From Alphaproteobacteria bacterium (GTDB taxonomy: Bacteria; Pseudomonadota; Alphaproteobacteria; Micropepsales; Micropepsaceae): 64,000 nucleotides of DNA. The notes below the pieces were generated by a model. The model was not told the origin of the DNA. It did not search any database and saw only the letters and a list, made by a program, of their open reading frames with translations. The stretch spans positions 1-64,000 of the forward strand of contig CANJBZ010000008.1 in assembly GCA_947473475.1 (NCBI GenBank). The letters run 5' to 3'. Below, piece by piece: positions 15,667 through 23,023 of the stretch (positions are counted from its first letter, which is position 1; each line of letters opens with the position of its first letter). Made by a program: the position numbers and the translations under genes.

Positions 15667-16779
15667 ATGCCGAAATTGGCTTTTATAACGTATGGACTTG
15701 CTGCAGCCGCGGTCTCGGCTTTTGTCGCGACCACGAGCTTGGCCCAGATCGGCGGCCCGTCCGGGACACCGCAGAATCGCGGTTCGGCGGCGGTGAACAG
15801 CGGCGGCAACCCGTACCGCGTTGTTCGCGACTGGGCGCAGATCAGCAGCGAAAAACGCCCCTGGGGCGGCTCGAATGGCGTCGCCATCGACAAGGACGGC
15901 AAAACCGTTTGGGCGACAGACCGCTGCTCGCCCGGAACCGTGCCGGGCTGTCTGGATACCAACGTCAATCCGGTCCACCATTTCGACGAGAACGGCAAGG
16001 AGATCAAAAGCTTCGGTGGCGGCCTATTCGTGTGGCCCCACGGCGTACACGTCGATAAGGACGGCAATGTCTGGGTGACGGACGCGCGCATACCCACTGC
16101 CGCTGAGGTGATGAAGGACCCGAGCGCGGCGAAGAAAGGCAGCGCGGTTTTCAAGTTCAGCCCCGACGGCAAATTGCTGATGACCCTGGGTAAGCCCGGC
16201 ATGAAGGGCAACCCGCCCGAAGCGTTGACCGAGCCGACCGACGTGGTGACCGATCCGGCGAACGGCGATGTCTATGTGGCTGAAAGCCATACCGACGTCG
16301 AAGACCCCGCTTTGGTGGGCCGCATTTCCGTGTTCGACAAAACCGGCAAATTTTTGCGCGTGATCGGCAAGGTGGGGACTGGGCCGGGCGAATTCCGCAC
16401 CCCGCACGGCATGGAGTTCGACTCACAAGGGCGGCTGATCGTTGCCGACCGGCACAATCACCGCGTTCAGGTGCTGACCAAGGATGGCAAGTTCATCGCG
16501 GAATATCCCGCGTTCAGCCGCGGCAGCGGACTCGCCATCGACAAAAACGACACGATTTACGTGGCCGATTCCGAATCCAACGCCATGCGGCATCCGGGCT
16601 GGCAGCGCGGCATCCGCATCGGCAGCGTCAAGGACGGAAAGGTGACCACGTTCATCCCGCCTCACAAGACGGACGATATGGATGGCGCGATGGGCGAAGG
16701 CATAGCCGTCGATGCGGCAGGCAACATCTATACCGCCGAAGCGCAACTGCGCGGCGTGACGAAGTATGTGAAGAACTAG
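15667..16779 (+). CDS. exported NHL-repeat beta-propeller protein
   Basis: Start ATG 15667 is preferred because GGGAGG lies 9 nt upstream; ATG 15658 touches that site. The 370-residue product has a signal peptide (cut near SLAQ) and NHL-type repeats of the form G-V-A-I-D-x-D-G-x-V-W-x-x-D. Clear copies are SNGVAIDKDGKTVWATD, PHGVHVDKDGNVWVTDA, PHGMEFDSQGRLIVADRHNHRVQ and GEGIAVDAAGNIYTAEA. The set should close a six-blade propeller, as in peptidyl-hydroxyglycine alpha-amidating lyase relatives. It is 7 nt upstream of the TRAP binding-protein gene and probably co-transcribed with it. Confidence 0.8.
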   Translation: MPKLAFITYGLAAAAVSAFVATTSLAQIGGPSGTPQNRGSAAVNSGGNPYRVVRDWAQISSEKRPWGGSNGVAIDKDGKTVWATDRCSPGTVPGCLDTNVNPVHHFDENGKEIKSFGGGLFVWPHGVHVDKDGNVWVTDARIPTAAEVMKDPSAAKKGSAVFKFSPDGKLLMTLGKPGMKGNPPEALTEPTDVVTDPANGDVYVAESHTDVEDPALVGRISVFDKTGKFLRVIGKVGTGPGEFRTPHGMEFDSQGRLIVADRHNHRVQVLTKDGKFIAEYPAFSRGSGLAIDKNDTIYVADSESNAMRHPGWQRGIRIGSVKDGKVTTFIPPHKTDDMDGAMGEGIAVDAAGNIYTAEAQLRGVTKYVKN

Positions 16780-16786
16780 CGGCACG

Positions 16787-17803
16787 ATGCGAATATCGCG
16801 CCGGCAGTTTGCGATAGGTGCGGCAGCGTTGGGAACGACGCTGCACGCCCGCCGGCGCGCAAATGCGGCGGCAGCCATCGAATTGCGTCAGTTCCACAAT
16901 CAAACCGTCGACACCCCGCTCCACAAACGGCTGGTCGAAATGTGGGCGGCGGTTGAAAAGGAAACCGGCGGCAAAATCCGGGTGCAGGTCTTTCCGGAGA
17001 ACAATAAAGTTGCAGGTGGCGATCCGCAGGCGCTGAAGATGCTGGTGGCGGGCGAACTCGATTTCTACACGCTCATGGGCGGCATTTTGGGTGAAGTCGT
17101 GCCCATTGCCGACATCCAGGGCATGCCATTCGCGTTTAAGGACAGCCCGCAAGTCTATGCGGCGCTCGACGGCGATTTGGGCGATCTGTTGCGCGCCGAA
17201 GCCATGACGAAAGGCATTTACGCGCTGCCGGGCGGCTGTTTTGAAAACGGCTTCCGGCACATCACGTCATCCACGCATCCGATACGGACCGTCGCCGACT
17301 TGAACGGTTTCAAAATCCGCGTACCGGCGAGTGTGATGTTTCAGGATTGCTTCAAATCGCTGGGCGCTGCGCCATCGGCGATCAACACCAACCAGCTTTA
17401 CGAGGCGTTGAAGACTGGACAGGTTGAAGGGCAGGAAAATCCGCTCGCTATCGCTGACGGTTTCAAGCTGTACGAAGTGCAGCGTTACGTCAGCCTCACC
17501 TCGCATATGTGGTCGGGATACAATTTGCTCGCCAACCTCCCGACGTGGCGCAACCTGCCGCCGGATGTGCAGGCATCCATCGAACGCAACACCATCAAAT
17601 ATGTGAAGCTGCAGCGCGCGGACAATGTGGCGCTGAACGCATCGCTTCAGTCGACGCTGGAAAAGCGCGGGCTAGTGTTCAATCAAGCCGACACCGCCAG
17701 CTTCCGCCCGCCGCTCACCGATTTTTACCGGCGATGGAAAGAGCATCTCGGAGTCAGTGCCTGGACCAGGCTTGAAGGGCATGTGGGCAAATTGGGAGCT
17801 TGA
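16787..17803 (+). CDS. TRAP-type substrate-binding protein (DctP family), orphan
   Basis: A 338-residue periplasmic binding protein with a Tat-type signal (ISRRQFAIGAAALG). The DctP fold is visible in FPENNKVAGGDPQALKMLVAGELDFYTLMGG, then ADLNGFKIRVPASVMFQDCFKSLGAAPSAI and LYEALKTGQVEGQENPLAI. In the last, the conserved Q-E-N/G segment marks the ligand hinge; Arg in KIRVP is the usual carboxylate ligand. No DctQ or DctM membrane genes are adjacent, so the permease must be elsewhere or the protein works alone. It is likely in an operon with the NHL protein. Confidence 0.88.
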   Translation: MRISRRQFAIGAAALGTTLHARRRANAAAAIELRQFHNQTVDTPLHKRLVEMWAAVEKETGGKIRVQVFPENNKVAGGDPQALKMLVAGELDFYTLMGGILGEVVPIADIQGMPFAFKDSPQVYAALDGDLGDLLRAEAMTKGIYALPGGCFENGFRHITSSTHPIRTVADLNGFKIRVPASVMFQDCFKSLGAAPSAINTNQLYEALKTGQVEGQENPLAIADGFKLYEVQRYVSLTSHMWSGYNLLANLPTWRNLPPDVQASIERNTIKYVKLQRADNVALNASLQSTLEKRGLVFNQADTASFRPPLTDFYRRWKEHLGVSAWTRLEGHVGKLGA

Positions 17804-17810
17804 AATTGGT

Positions 17811-18030
17811 TCTCGCGGAGCCGCGGAGATCACGGAGGAAAAAGGGAAACCACAAAGGGCACAAAGGAGACACCAAGGACACAAAGACTGACCGGCGCGC
17901 TATGCGCGCCAGAATTTCGCACAGGATCAAAATCCTTCACGCGCAAAAGAGACTTTATGCACTTTGTGTCTCCTTGGTGTCCTTTGTGTCCCCTCTTTTT
18001 CTTTTCCGCGCCCCCCGCGTCTCCGCGAGA
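17811..18030. repeat. long imperfect inverted repeat (about 70-nt arms)
   Basis: The left arm (17811-17886) contains TCTCGCGGAG, ACGGAGGAAAAAGGG and ACAAAGGAGACACCAAGG. The right arm (17961-18030) is close to its reverse complement: CCTTGGTGTCCTTTGTGTC and CTCCGCGAGA. The interval holds a small hairpin, GGCGCGC-TAT-GCGCGCC (17894-17910). Purine-rich CACAAAG/CCAAGG repeats like these occur between genes in many unrelated bacteria. The element sits between two convergent genes and could fold as one long stem. Confidence 0.75.
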
Positions 18031-18040
18031 AATCCCTTCC

Positions 18041-19225
18041 CTACGTCCGCGCGATGCGGGCGGCGGTGATGTCCTTTACCGTTGGCGTTCCCATTTGCTG
18101 CATAGTCAGCCGCAGTTCGGCGCGCAGGATTTCGAGCACGCGGTCCACGCCTTCCTCGCCGAATGCCGACAAGCCCCAAATATATGGACGGCCGATGCCG
18201 ACGCCGGTCGCGCCGGAGGCGAGCGCCTTGTAGATGTCGCCGCCGTGGCGCACGCCGCCATCGACGAACACCGGCACGCGCCCCTTAACCGCTTGCACCA
18301 CTTCGGGCAGGCAATCGATGGTCGGACGTAGGGTTTCCGCCGCGCGGCCGCCATGATTGGAAACGACGATGCCATCGACGCCGTGCTGAACCGCAAGCTC
18401 CGCGTCGTCCGGGCTATCGATGCCTTTCAGCATCACCTTCATGCGGGTGATCTTCTTCAGCTTGTCGAAGGTTTCCCAATTGGCGAAGGGCGGGTTGTAG
18501 CGGCCTTCCAGGCCGTCATACATCGGCCGGTAAATCGGCACACCCGGTCCGCCTGTGTGGCAGGACGTGCAGTTGCGCGTGTCCATACGCGCGAACCGCG
18601 CCATGGTCGGCGTGTTGCGTCCGGCGAGCAGATCGACCGTCCACACGAGCACAGGACAGCCCGCATCTTCGATGCGTTTGACCATGCGCTCGGTGTCTTC
18701 CCATTTCACGGGCATATAAAGCTGCTGCCACGGTGTGGTGCCGAGGGTCTTACCGACGTCTTCGATCGAATACGTCGACACATTGGACAGGATCATCTGG
18801 TGGCGCCGCGCCTTGGCCGCGCGGGCCGTCGCCATTTCACCTTCGGCATGGAAGGCGCGCTGTCCGCCCACCGGACAGACGAACAACGGCGTTTCCCATT
18901 TCTGGCCAAAAACCGTTGTCGACATATCGGGCTTTGACACATCGACCAGCCGGCGCGGGCGCAAACCGATTTTGCCGTAAGCGGCGACATTAGCGCGCAG
19001 CGTCGCGTCGTCTTCCGAGCCGCTGGCCATATAGCCCCAATGTGCGGGCGGAAGAGCGCGCTTTGCGGCTTCCTCGAAATCCATGATTTGCAAGGCGTCC
19101 TTCGCGCTCTTGAGAAAAAAGGGCTCTTTCGAGGTGGTTGCAGCCTGCTGCGCCCAGGCGCGGACGGATGGCGTGACGGTGGCGCTTGCAGCCAAGAAGG
19201 CGAGAAATTCGCGGCGATTGTTCAT
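18041..19225 (-). CDS. Tat-exported FMN-dependent alpha-hydroxy-acid oxidase/dehydrogenase with a CXXCH motif
   Basis: A 394-residue protein with a twin-arginine-like leader (NNRREFLAFLAAS). The TIM-barrel FMN domain contains the active-site signature SNHGGRA (His291 base, Arg294), catalytic Lys267 (MLKGID) and the FMN-phosphate strand FVDGGVRHGGDIYKAL. It resembles L-lactate dehydrogenase, mandelate dehydrogenase and glycolate oxidase, which oxidise an alpha-hydroxy acid to the keto acid. In the variable loop, residues 219-223 read CTSCH, a haem-c attachment motif that is not part of this family. Export and the motif suggest direct electron transfer to cytochrome c; this is inference. Confidence 0.85.
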   Translation of the reverse strand: MNNRREFLAFLAASATVTPSVRAWAQQAATTSKEPFFLKSAKDALQIMDFEEAAKRALPPAHWGYMASGSEDDATLRANVAAYGKIGLRPRRLVDVSKPDMSTTVFGQKWETPLFVCPVGGQRAFHAEGEMATARAAKARRHQMILSNVSTYSIEDVGKTLGTTPWQQLYMPVKWEDTERMVKRIEDAGCPVLVWTVDLLAGRNTPTMARFARMDTRNCTSCHTGGPGVPIYRPMYDGLEGRYNPPFANWETFDKLKKITRMKVMLKGIDSPDDAELAVQHGVDGIVVSNHGGRAAETLRPTIDCLPEVVQAVKGRVPVFVDGGVRHGGDIYKALASGATGVGIGRPYIWGLSAFGEEGVDRVLEILRAELRLTMQQMGTPTVKDITAARIART

Positions 19226-19292
19226 GGTGGATTTCCAAATAGGAGGGAAATTTTCAAAATACGGATGCGGAGAGAGCGCCCCCTCACCCCTG

Positions 19293-19317
19293 CCCTCTCC
19301 CCCGGTGGGGGAGAGGG
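19293..19317. terminator. 11-bp perfect hairpin downstream of the Cys-type hydrolase gene
   Basis: CCCTCTCCCCC (19293-19303) and GGGGGAGAGGG (19307-19317) pair across a 3-nt loop. It lies between two genes read on the minus strand and could separate their transcripts. The motif is a very common intergenic element. Confidence 0.55.
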
Positions 19318-19327
19318 AGATTCGTTT

Positions 19328-20188
19328 TTAGGCGGTGACGGGTTTGTGGGCTTTTAGGAAGGAGCGCACCTGGCGGACGGCCAGGGGGATGCGGTCCTTG
19401 GGTTCTTTCCAGGGATACATGCTGACTTCCGCTTTCGGTGCCAGCATCGCGCACTCCATGGCGACGTAATACGGATGCGCGGGTATGTCGTCGGGCATGA
19501 TGAGCACGGGCGTCTGCGTATTGCGGACGAAATCGCGATTCACCGTGAAGACGAAATCGGGATTGTCGCGGAACATCTTGGTCAGAAATTTCTGCACCGT
19601 GTCCATGGTCAGGCCCGGTGTCTTCTTGATCAGATCGGGACCCCATCCCGTCATGCCGCCATCATAAAGCAGCGTCGGCATCTCCTGGCGGAAGCCGACG
19701 GGCTGCGCGGGTACGGCGGCGACCACGCGATTGGGCGCGCGCTTGATCAAGTTCCAGATGAACGGCCCGCCGATGCAGAAGCCCAGCACCATGAACTTGT
19801 CGATGCCCAGATGATCCATCAGCCCCAGGTGATCGTCCGTGTACGAATCCCAGGGGCGGTCCACTTCCAAGGGGCCAGTGGATTCGCCGCCGATGGCGTT
19901 GCGCAAATCGGCGAAGATGCAGCGGTACTCACCTTTGAATTCCGCGATGGGGTCGAACGGACTGGTCGGCAATCCGGCCATGCGCGAATTCAAACCGCCG
20001 CCGGCAATTAGCAGCAGCGGAAAGCCGGTGCCCACTTCCGAATAACGGATGCGGACATTGCCCCGTTCATAGAATTTCATCGGACCGCCACCGGGTCCGG
20101 TTTGCGCGAACACGGGCGCCGGCGCGGACGCCAAGGCGCTTGCCACAAGACCCGTGGTTAGAATTTTACGCCTGACCTGATCGACCAT
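19328..20188 (-). CDS. exported alpha/beta hydrolase with a cysteine nucleophile
   Basis: Start ATG 20188 has GGGAGGG upstream. The 286-residue protein has an RR-containing leader (QVRRKILTTGLVASALA). The alpha/beta-hydrolase fold is shown by GTGFPLLLIAGGGLNS (oxyanion region) and FMVLGFCIGGPFIW. The nucleophile elbow is G-F-C-I-G, with Cys in place of Ser, as in dienelactone hydrolase (G-Y-C-x-G). PVLIMPDDIPAHP supplies the likely Asp and a nearby His. It lies directly upstream of the FMN oxidase gene on the same strand and may serve the same catabolic route. Confidence 0.8.
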   Translation of the reverse strand: MVDQVRRKILTTGLVASALASAPAPVFAQTGPGGGPMKFYERGNVRIRYSEVGTGFPLLLIAGGGLNSRMAGLPTSPFDPIAEFKGEYRCIFADLRNAIGGESTGPLEVDRPWDSYTDDHLGLMDHLGIDKFMVLGFCIGGPFIWNLIKRAPNRVVAAVPAQPVGFRQEMPTLLYDGGMTGWGPDLIKKTPGLTMDTVQKFLTKMFRDNPDFVFTVNRDFVRNTQTPVLIMPDDIPAHPYYVAMECAMLAPKAEVSMYPWKEPKDRIPLAVRQVRSFLKAHKPVTA

Positions 20189-20345
20189 GGCTCCCTCCCG
20201 AAGAGCGCTCCCGCTGCTAACAGATTGCGCGCGCGCGGCAGCCCAGTAAAGAGCGAGCCCGGCCCTTATGACGCGTCCCCCCGATATCGACAGGCGTAGC
20301 GACCATGATATCGATACGGATGAGTTTGTCGGCGGGCAGAGAATC

Positions 20346-21257
20346 GTGAGTCGCATCCAATTCGTCAGCAGCATCGCACTGCTTTCGCTCTTGGCGTGGC
20401 CGGGAACGGCGGCGGAAACAGGGAAAATCCCTGATTTTGAAGGCACTTGGGGTCGCAATGCCTTCAACTTCGAACCGCCCGATTCGGGGCCGGGACCAAT
20501 CCGGAATTTGCGGCGCGTCGGTGAGGACGCCAGCAAATATATCCTGGGCGGCGATCCCGTGCCCCTGGTCGGCGATTACACGAACCCGATCCTGAAACCC
20601 CACGCGGCCGAGGCGGTGAAGCACTGGGGCGAACATTCCGCTGCCGGGCACGACATACCGGACCCGTCCAACCAATGCGCGCCCTACTCGCCGCCCTATG
20701 GGCTGCAGATGCAGCAGATCGTCATGGTCCATCAGACCAAGAACGAAGTGACGTTGGTCTACAGCCAGGACGACCAAGTCCGGCATGTGCATCTGAACCA
20801 GGCGCACCCGAAAAATCTAAAGCCGTCGGCGATGGGCCATTCCATTGGGCACTATGAAGGCGACACGTTGGTCGTCGATACGGTGGGGATTGAAGTTGGG
20901 CCGGTTACCGTGGTGGACCGCTACGGCACGCCGCAAAGCGAAGCCATGCACATCGTCGAACGCTACCGCCTGATCGATGGGAAGCAGGCCGCTGAAGCAC
21001 AGCAAAAGCAGGAAATGATCGCTGGGCGGCTAGGCGGCAAGCCGGGCAACAACCCAATGGACGAAAGCTTTCCCAGTGGCCTGCAAGTGGAGGTGACGGT
21101 GGACGACCCGAACACCTACACCATGCCGTGGAGAGGAAAGATCACCTACCGCCGCACAACGCTGCCATGGGAAGAGCGCGTCTGCGCCGAAAACAACCAC
21201 GACGCTTTCGAGCAGGGCTTCACGCACGTTCCGGCCGCCACGCGGCCGGATTTCTGA
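20346..21257 (+). CDS. secreted protein, GHYEGDTLVVDT family (paralogue 1)
   Basis: GTG 20346 gives a proper signal peptide (VSRIQFVSSIALLSLLAWPGTAAE); an ATG at 20268 would add 26 polar residues in front of it. The mature protein opens IPDFEGTWGR, has a NPILKP helix, then PSNQCAPYSPPYG, and the family core IGHYEGDTLVVDTVGI followed by RYGTPQSEAMHIVERYRLIDG and a VTVDDPNTYTMPW strand. Cys in SNQC and VCAEN are conserved among the paralogues. Function is unknown; the core suggests a beta-rich lipocalin-like or hydrolase-like binding protein. It diverges from the Cys-type hydrolase gene. Confidence 0.75.
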   Translation: MSRIQFVSSIALLSLLAWPGTAAETGKIPDFEGTWGRNAFNFEPPDSGPGPIRNLRRVGEDASKYILGGDPVPLVGDYTNPILKPHAAEAVKHWGEHSAAGHDIPDPSNQCAPYSPPYGLQMQQIVMVHQTKNEVTLVYSQDDQVRHVHLNQAHPKNLKPSAMGHSIGHYEGDTLVVDTVGIEVGPVTVVDRYGTPQSEAMHIVERYRLIDGKQAAEAQQKQEMIAGRLGGKPGNNPMDESFPSGLQVEVTVDDPNTYTMPWRGKITYRRTTLPWEERVCAENNHDAFEQGFTHVPAATRPDF

Positions 21258-21260
21258 ACC

Positions 21261-22028
21261 TCAGCGCGCGGCGGGCGGCATCACGCCATCGGCGGCGAGC
21301 TTTTCGCGCCCGGCGGTGCTGGTCAGGCGGGCGATGAAGTCCTTCGTTGCGGGCGGCAGATCGTTCTTGTGCCAGAGCGAAAAGTCCGTGTTCAACGCAT
21401 ATTCTTTCGGAAACGGTCCGGCCAAGGCGGCCGGGCTCGCCTGCACGATTTCGCTGGATTGCGAGACGCCGAGATCGGCCCGCTTGTCCATAACCATGCG
21501 CATGGTTTCCACACCATCGGCGGCAAAAGTGATCTTGGGCATCACCTGATCCTTAACGCCCAGGCCTTCGATCACTTTCATAAAGTGCGTGCCGACGGTG
21601 GCGCCGCGATTGGGATCCGATACCGCAATGCGCTTTGCCGCAAGCAATGCCGCCTTCAATTTCTCCGGGCTGGACACGTCGGGCTTGGCGCTTCCCGGCG
21701 TCACGGCAACGCCGGCAACCGTGCTGCCCAACAGCGTGGTTGTTCCGCCTTTCAGCGCACCGCTGGTTTCGGCATTGCGGATCAAGGGTGCGGCCGTGAT
21801 CAGCAACGTCGCTTCCGGGTCGGCGCGGAAACGCTGTTCGGTTGCCCCCGCCGTATCGAAGATCACGGTCGTCTTGTTCCCGGTCGCCTTTTCGAAGTCC
21901 GCCGCCATGGCGGTCAGGGGCTCTTTCATCACTGCCGCTGCATAGATTTTCACGGGCTCAGCCTTTGCCGGTAAGCCGCCCGCTAAGAATGCCATCAGCA
22001 CGGCAGCGGCGAAGAGTTTCGTTTTCAT
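21261..22028 (-). CDS. ModA-like periplasmic binding protein, orphan
   Basis: Start ATG 22028 gives a signal peptide (MKTKLFAAAVLMAFLAGG, cut near AKAE). The 255-residue mature protein starts VKIYAAAVMKEPLTAMAADFEKATG and TVIFDTAGATEQRF, matching the molybdate-binding ModA pattern (A-A-S/V-x-x-x-A-L, then G-A-S/T). However, the ligand serines are replaced by Val and Thr in these places. It carries ISVSDPNRGATVG-type and GVSQSSEIV segments of extracytoplasmic binding proteins. No ModB or ModC lies nearby, so the ligand may not be molybdate. Confidence 0.7.
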   Translation of the reverse strand: MKTKLFAAAVLMAFLAGGLPAKAEPVKIYAAAVMKEPLTAMAADFEKATGNKTTVIFDTAGATEQRFRADPEATLLITAAPLIRNAETSGALKGGTTTLLGSTVAGVAVTPGSAKPDVSSPEKLKAALLAAKRIAVSDPNRGATVGTHFMKVIEGLGVKDQVMPKITFAADGVETMRMVMDKRADLGVSQSSEIVQASPAALAGPFPKEYALNTDFSLWHKNDLPPATKDFIARLTSTAGREKLAADGVMPPAAR

Positions 22029-22171
22029 GGCGGATCCCCGGATGTCTTTGCGCAATATTATGCGGTTTGGCGAATTGCGCAAAACCGCTGGCGCCCGCCA
22101 CAGTTTGAAATGGCAGAGCGGAGAGCTTCGCCCTAAGTTCTTGCTGCGTTCATCCAGCCAGAGCCCACCCC

Positions 22172-23023
22172 ATGAAAAGCACCCCGACGATGCGGCCCGC
22201 CGTCTACGGAATGACCTGCGCCACCGTAACGCTCGCCACTCTATCCTCCTATGCCGCGCCTGCGCCGGGAATTCCGGATTTGGAGGCGGGGGGAGCGGGT
22301 TGGCTCAACGTCCACAACGATTTCATCCTGCCCAAAACCGGTCCCGGCCCCGTGACCTGGGACCCGGCGCATCCTTATTTCGGCAACGGCGATGGACCGC
22401 GGCCGACATCGCGCGTTGCCGACCTGACCAATCCCATTCTGATGCCGTGGGTGAAGGACGTGCTGAAGACATTCAACGACGACGCACTGGCGGGCAAGCC
22501 GCAATACACGCCGATTGCCCGCTGCTGGCCCGGCAGCGTGCCCGCATCGACCCTGTTGCGCGTGAACCCGATGTTCATCGCGCAAACGCCAAAGGAAGTG
22601 GTGTTTCTGTACCAGAGCGATCATCAGGTCCGGCACATTTATATGAATGTGCCGCATTCCAAGACCGTGACGCCGTCGTGGTACGGCGAATCCGTTGGGC
22701 ACTACGAAGGCGATACGCTGGTGGTCGATACCATCGGCATCACCACAAAAGCGCCGGTGGATTATTACACCACTCCGCATACGGATAAGTTGCACGTGGT
22801 CGAACGCTACCGCCGCGTCGACGAGGGTAAGGTTTTGGAAGTGACCCTGACGGTCGAGGACCCGGGCGCGTTCACCACGGCCTGGACCGCCAGCCAGCGC
22901 TACACATTGGACGACGTTCCGATGCGCGAAGTGGTTTGCGCGGAAGGCGAGGCCTTCGCGCCGAAACAAGACCCGCAGCAGGTCCTTGTTCCGATCCCGA
23001 AGGCCGCGTCACTCGACTTTTAA
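22172..23023 (+). CDS. secreted protein, GHYEGDTLVVDT family (paralogue 2)
   Basis: A 283-residue protein with a leader (to about residue 27), IPDLEAGGAGWLNVHN at the mature start, NPILMPWVKDVLK, RCWPGSVPASTLLRV, and the family core VGHYEGDTLVVDTIGI with TPHTDKLHVVERYRRVDEG and LTVEDPGAFTTAW. The stop overlaps the end of the convergent MBL gene by 4 nt. It shares the Cys in RCWPG and in VVCAEG with paralogues 1 and 3. The start is uncertain because the ribosome site before ATG 22172 is weak. Confidence 0.75.
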   Translation: MKSTPTMRPAVYGMTCATVTLATLSSYAAPAPGIPDLEAGGAGWLNVHNDFILPKTGPGPVTWDPAHPYFGNGDGPRPTSRVADLTNPILMPWVKDVLKTFNDDALAGKPQYTPIARCWPGSVPASTLLRVNPMFIAQTPKEVVFLYQSDHQVRHIYMNVPHSKTVTPSWYGESVGHYEGDTLVVDTIGITTKAPVDYYTTPHTDKLHVVERYRRVDEGKVLEVTLTVEDPGAFTTAWTASQRYTLDDVPMREVVCAEGEAFAPKQDPQQVLVPIPKAASLDF

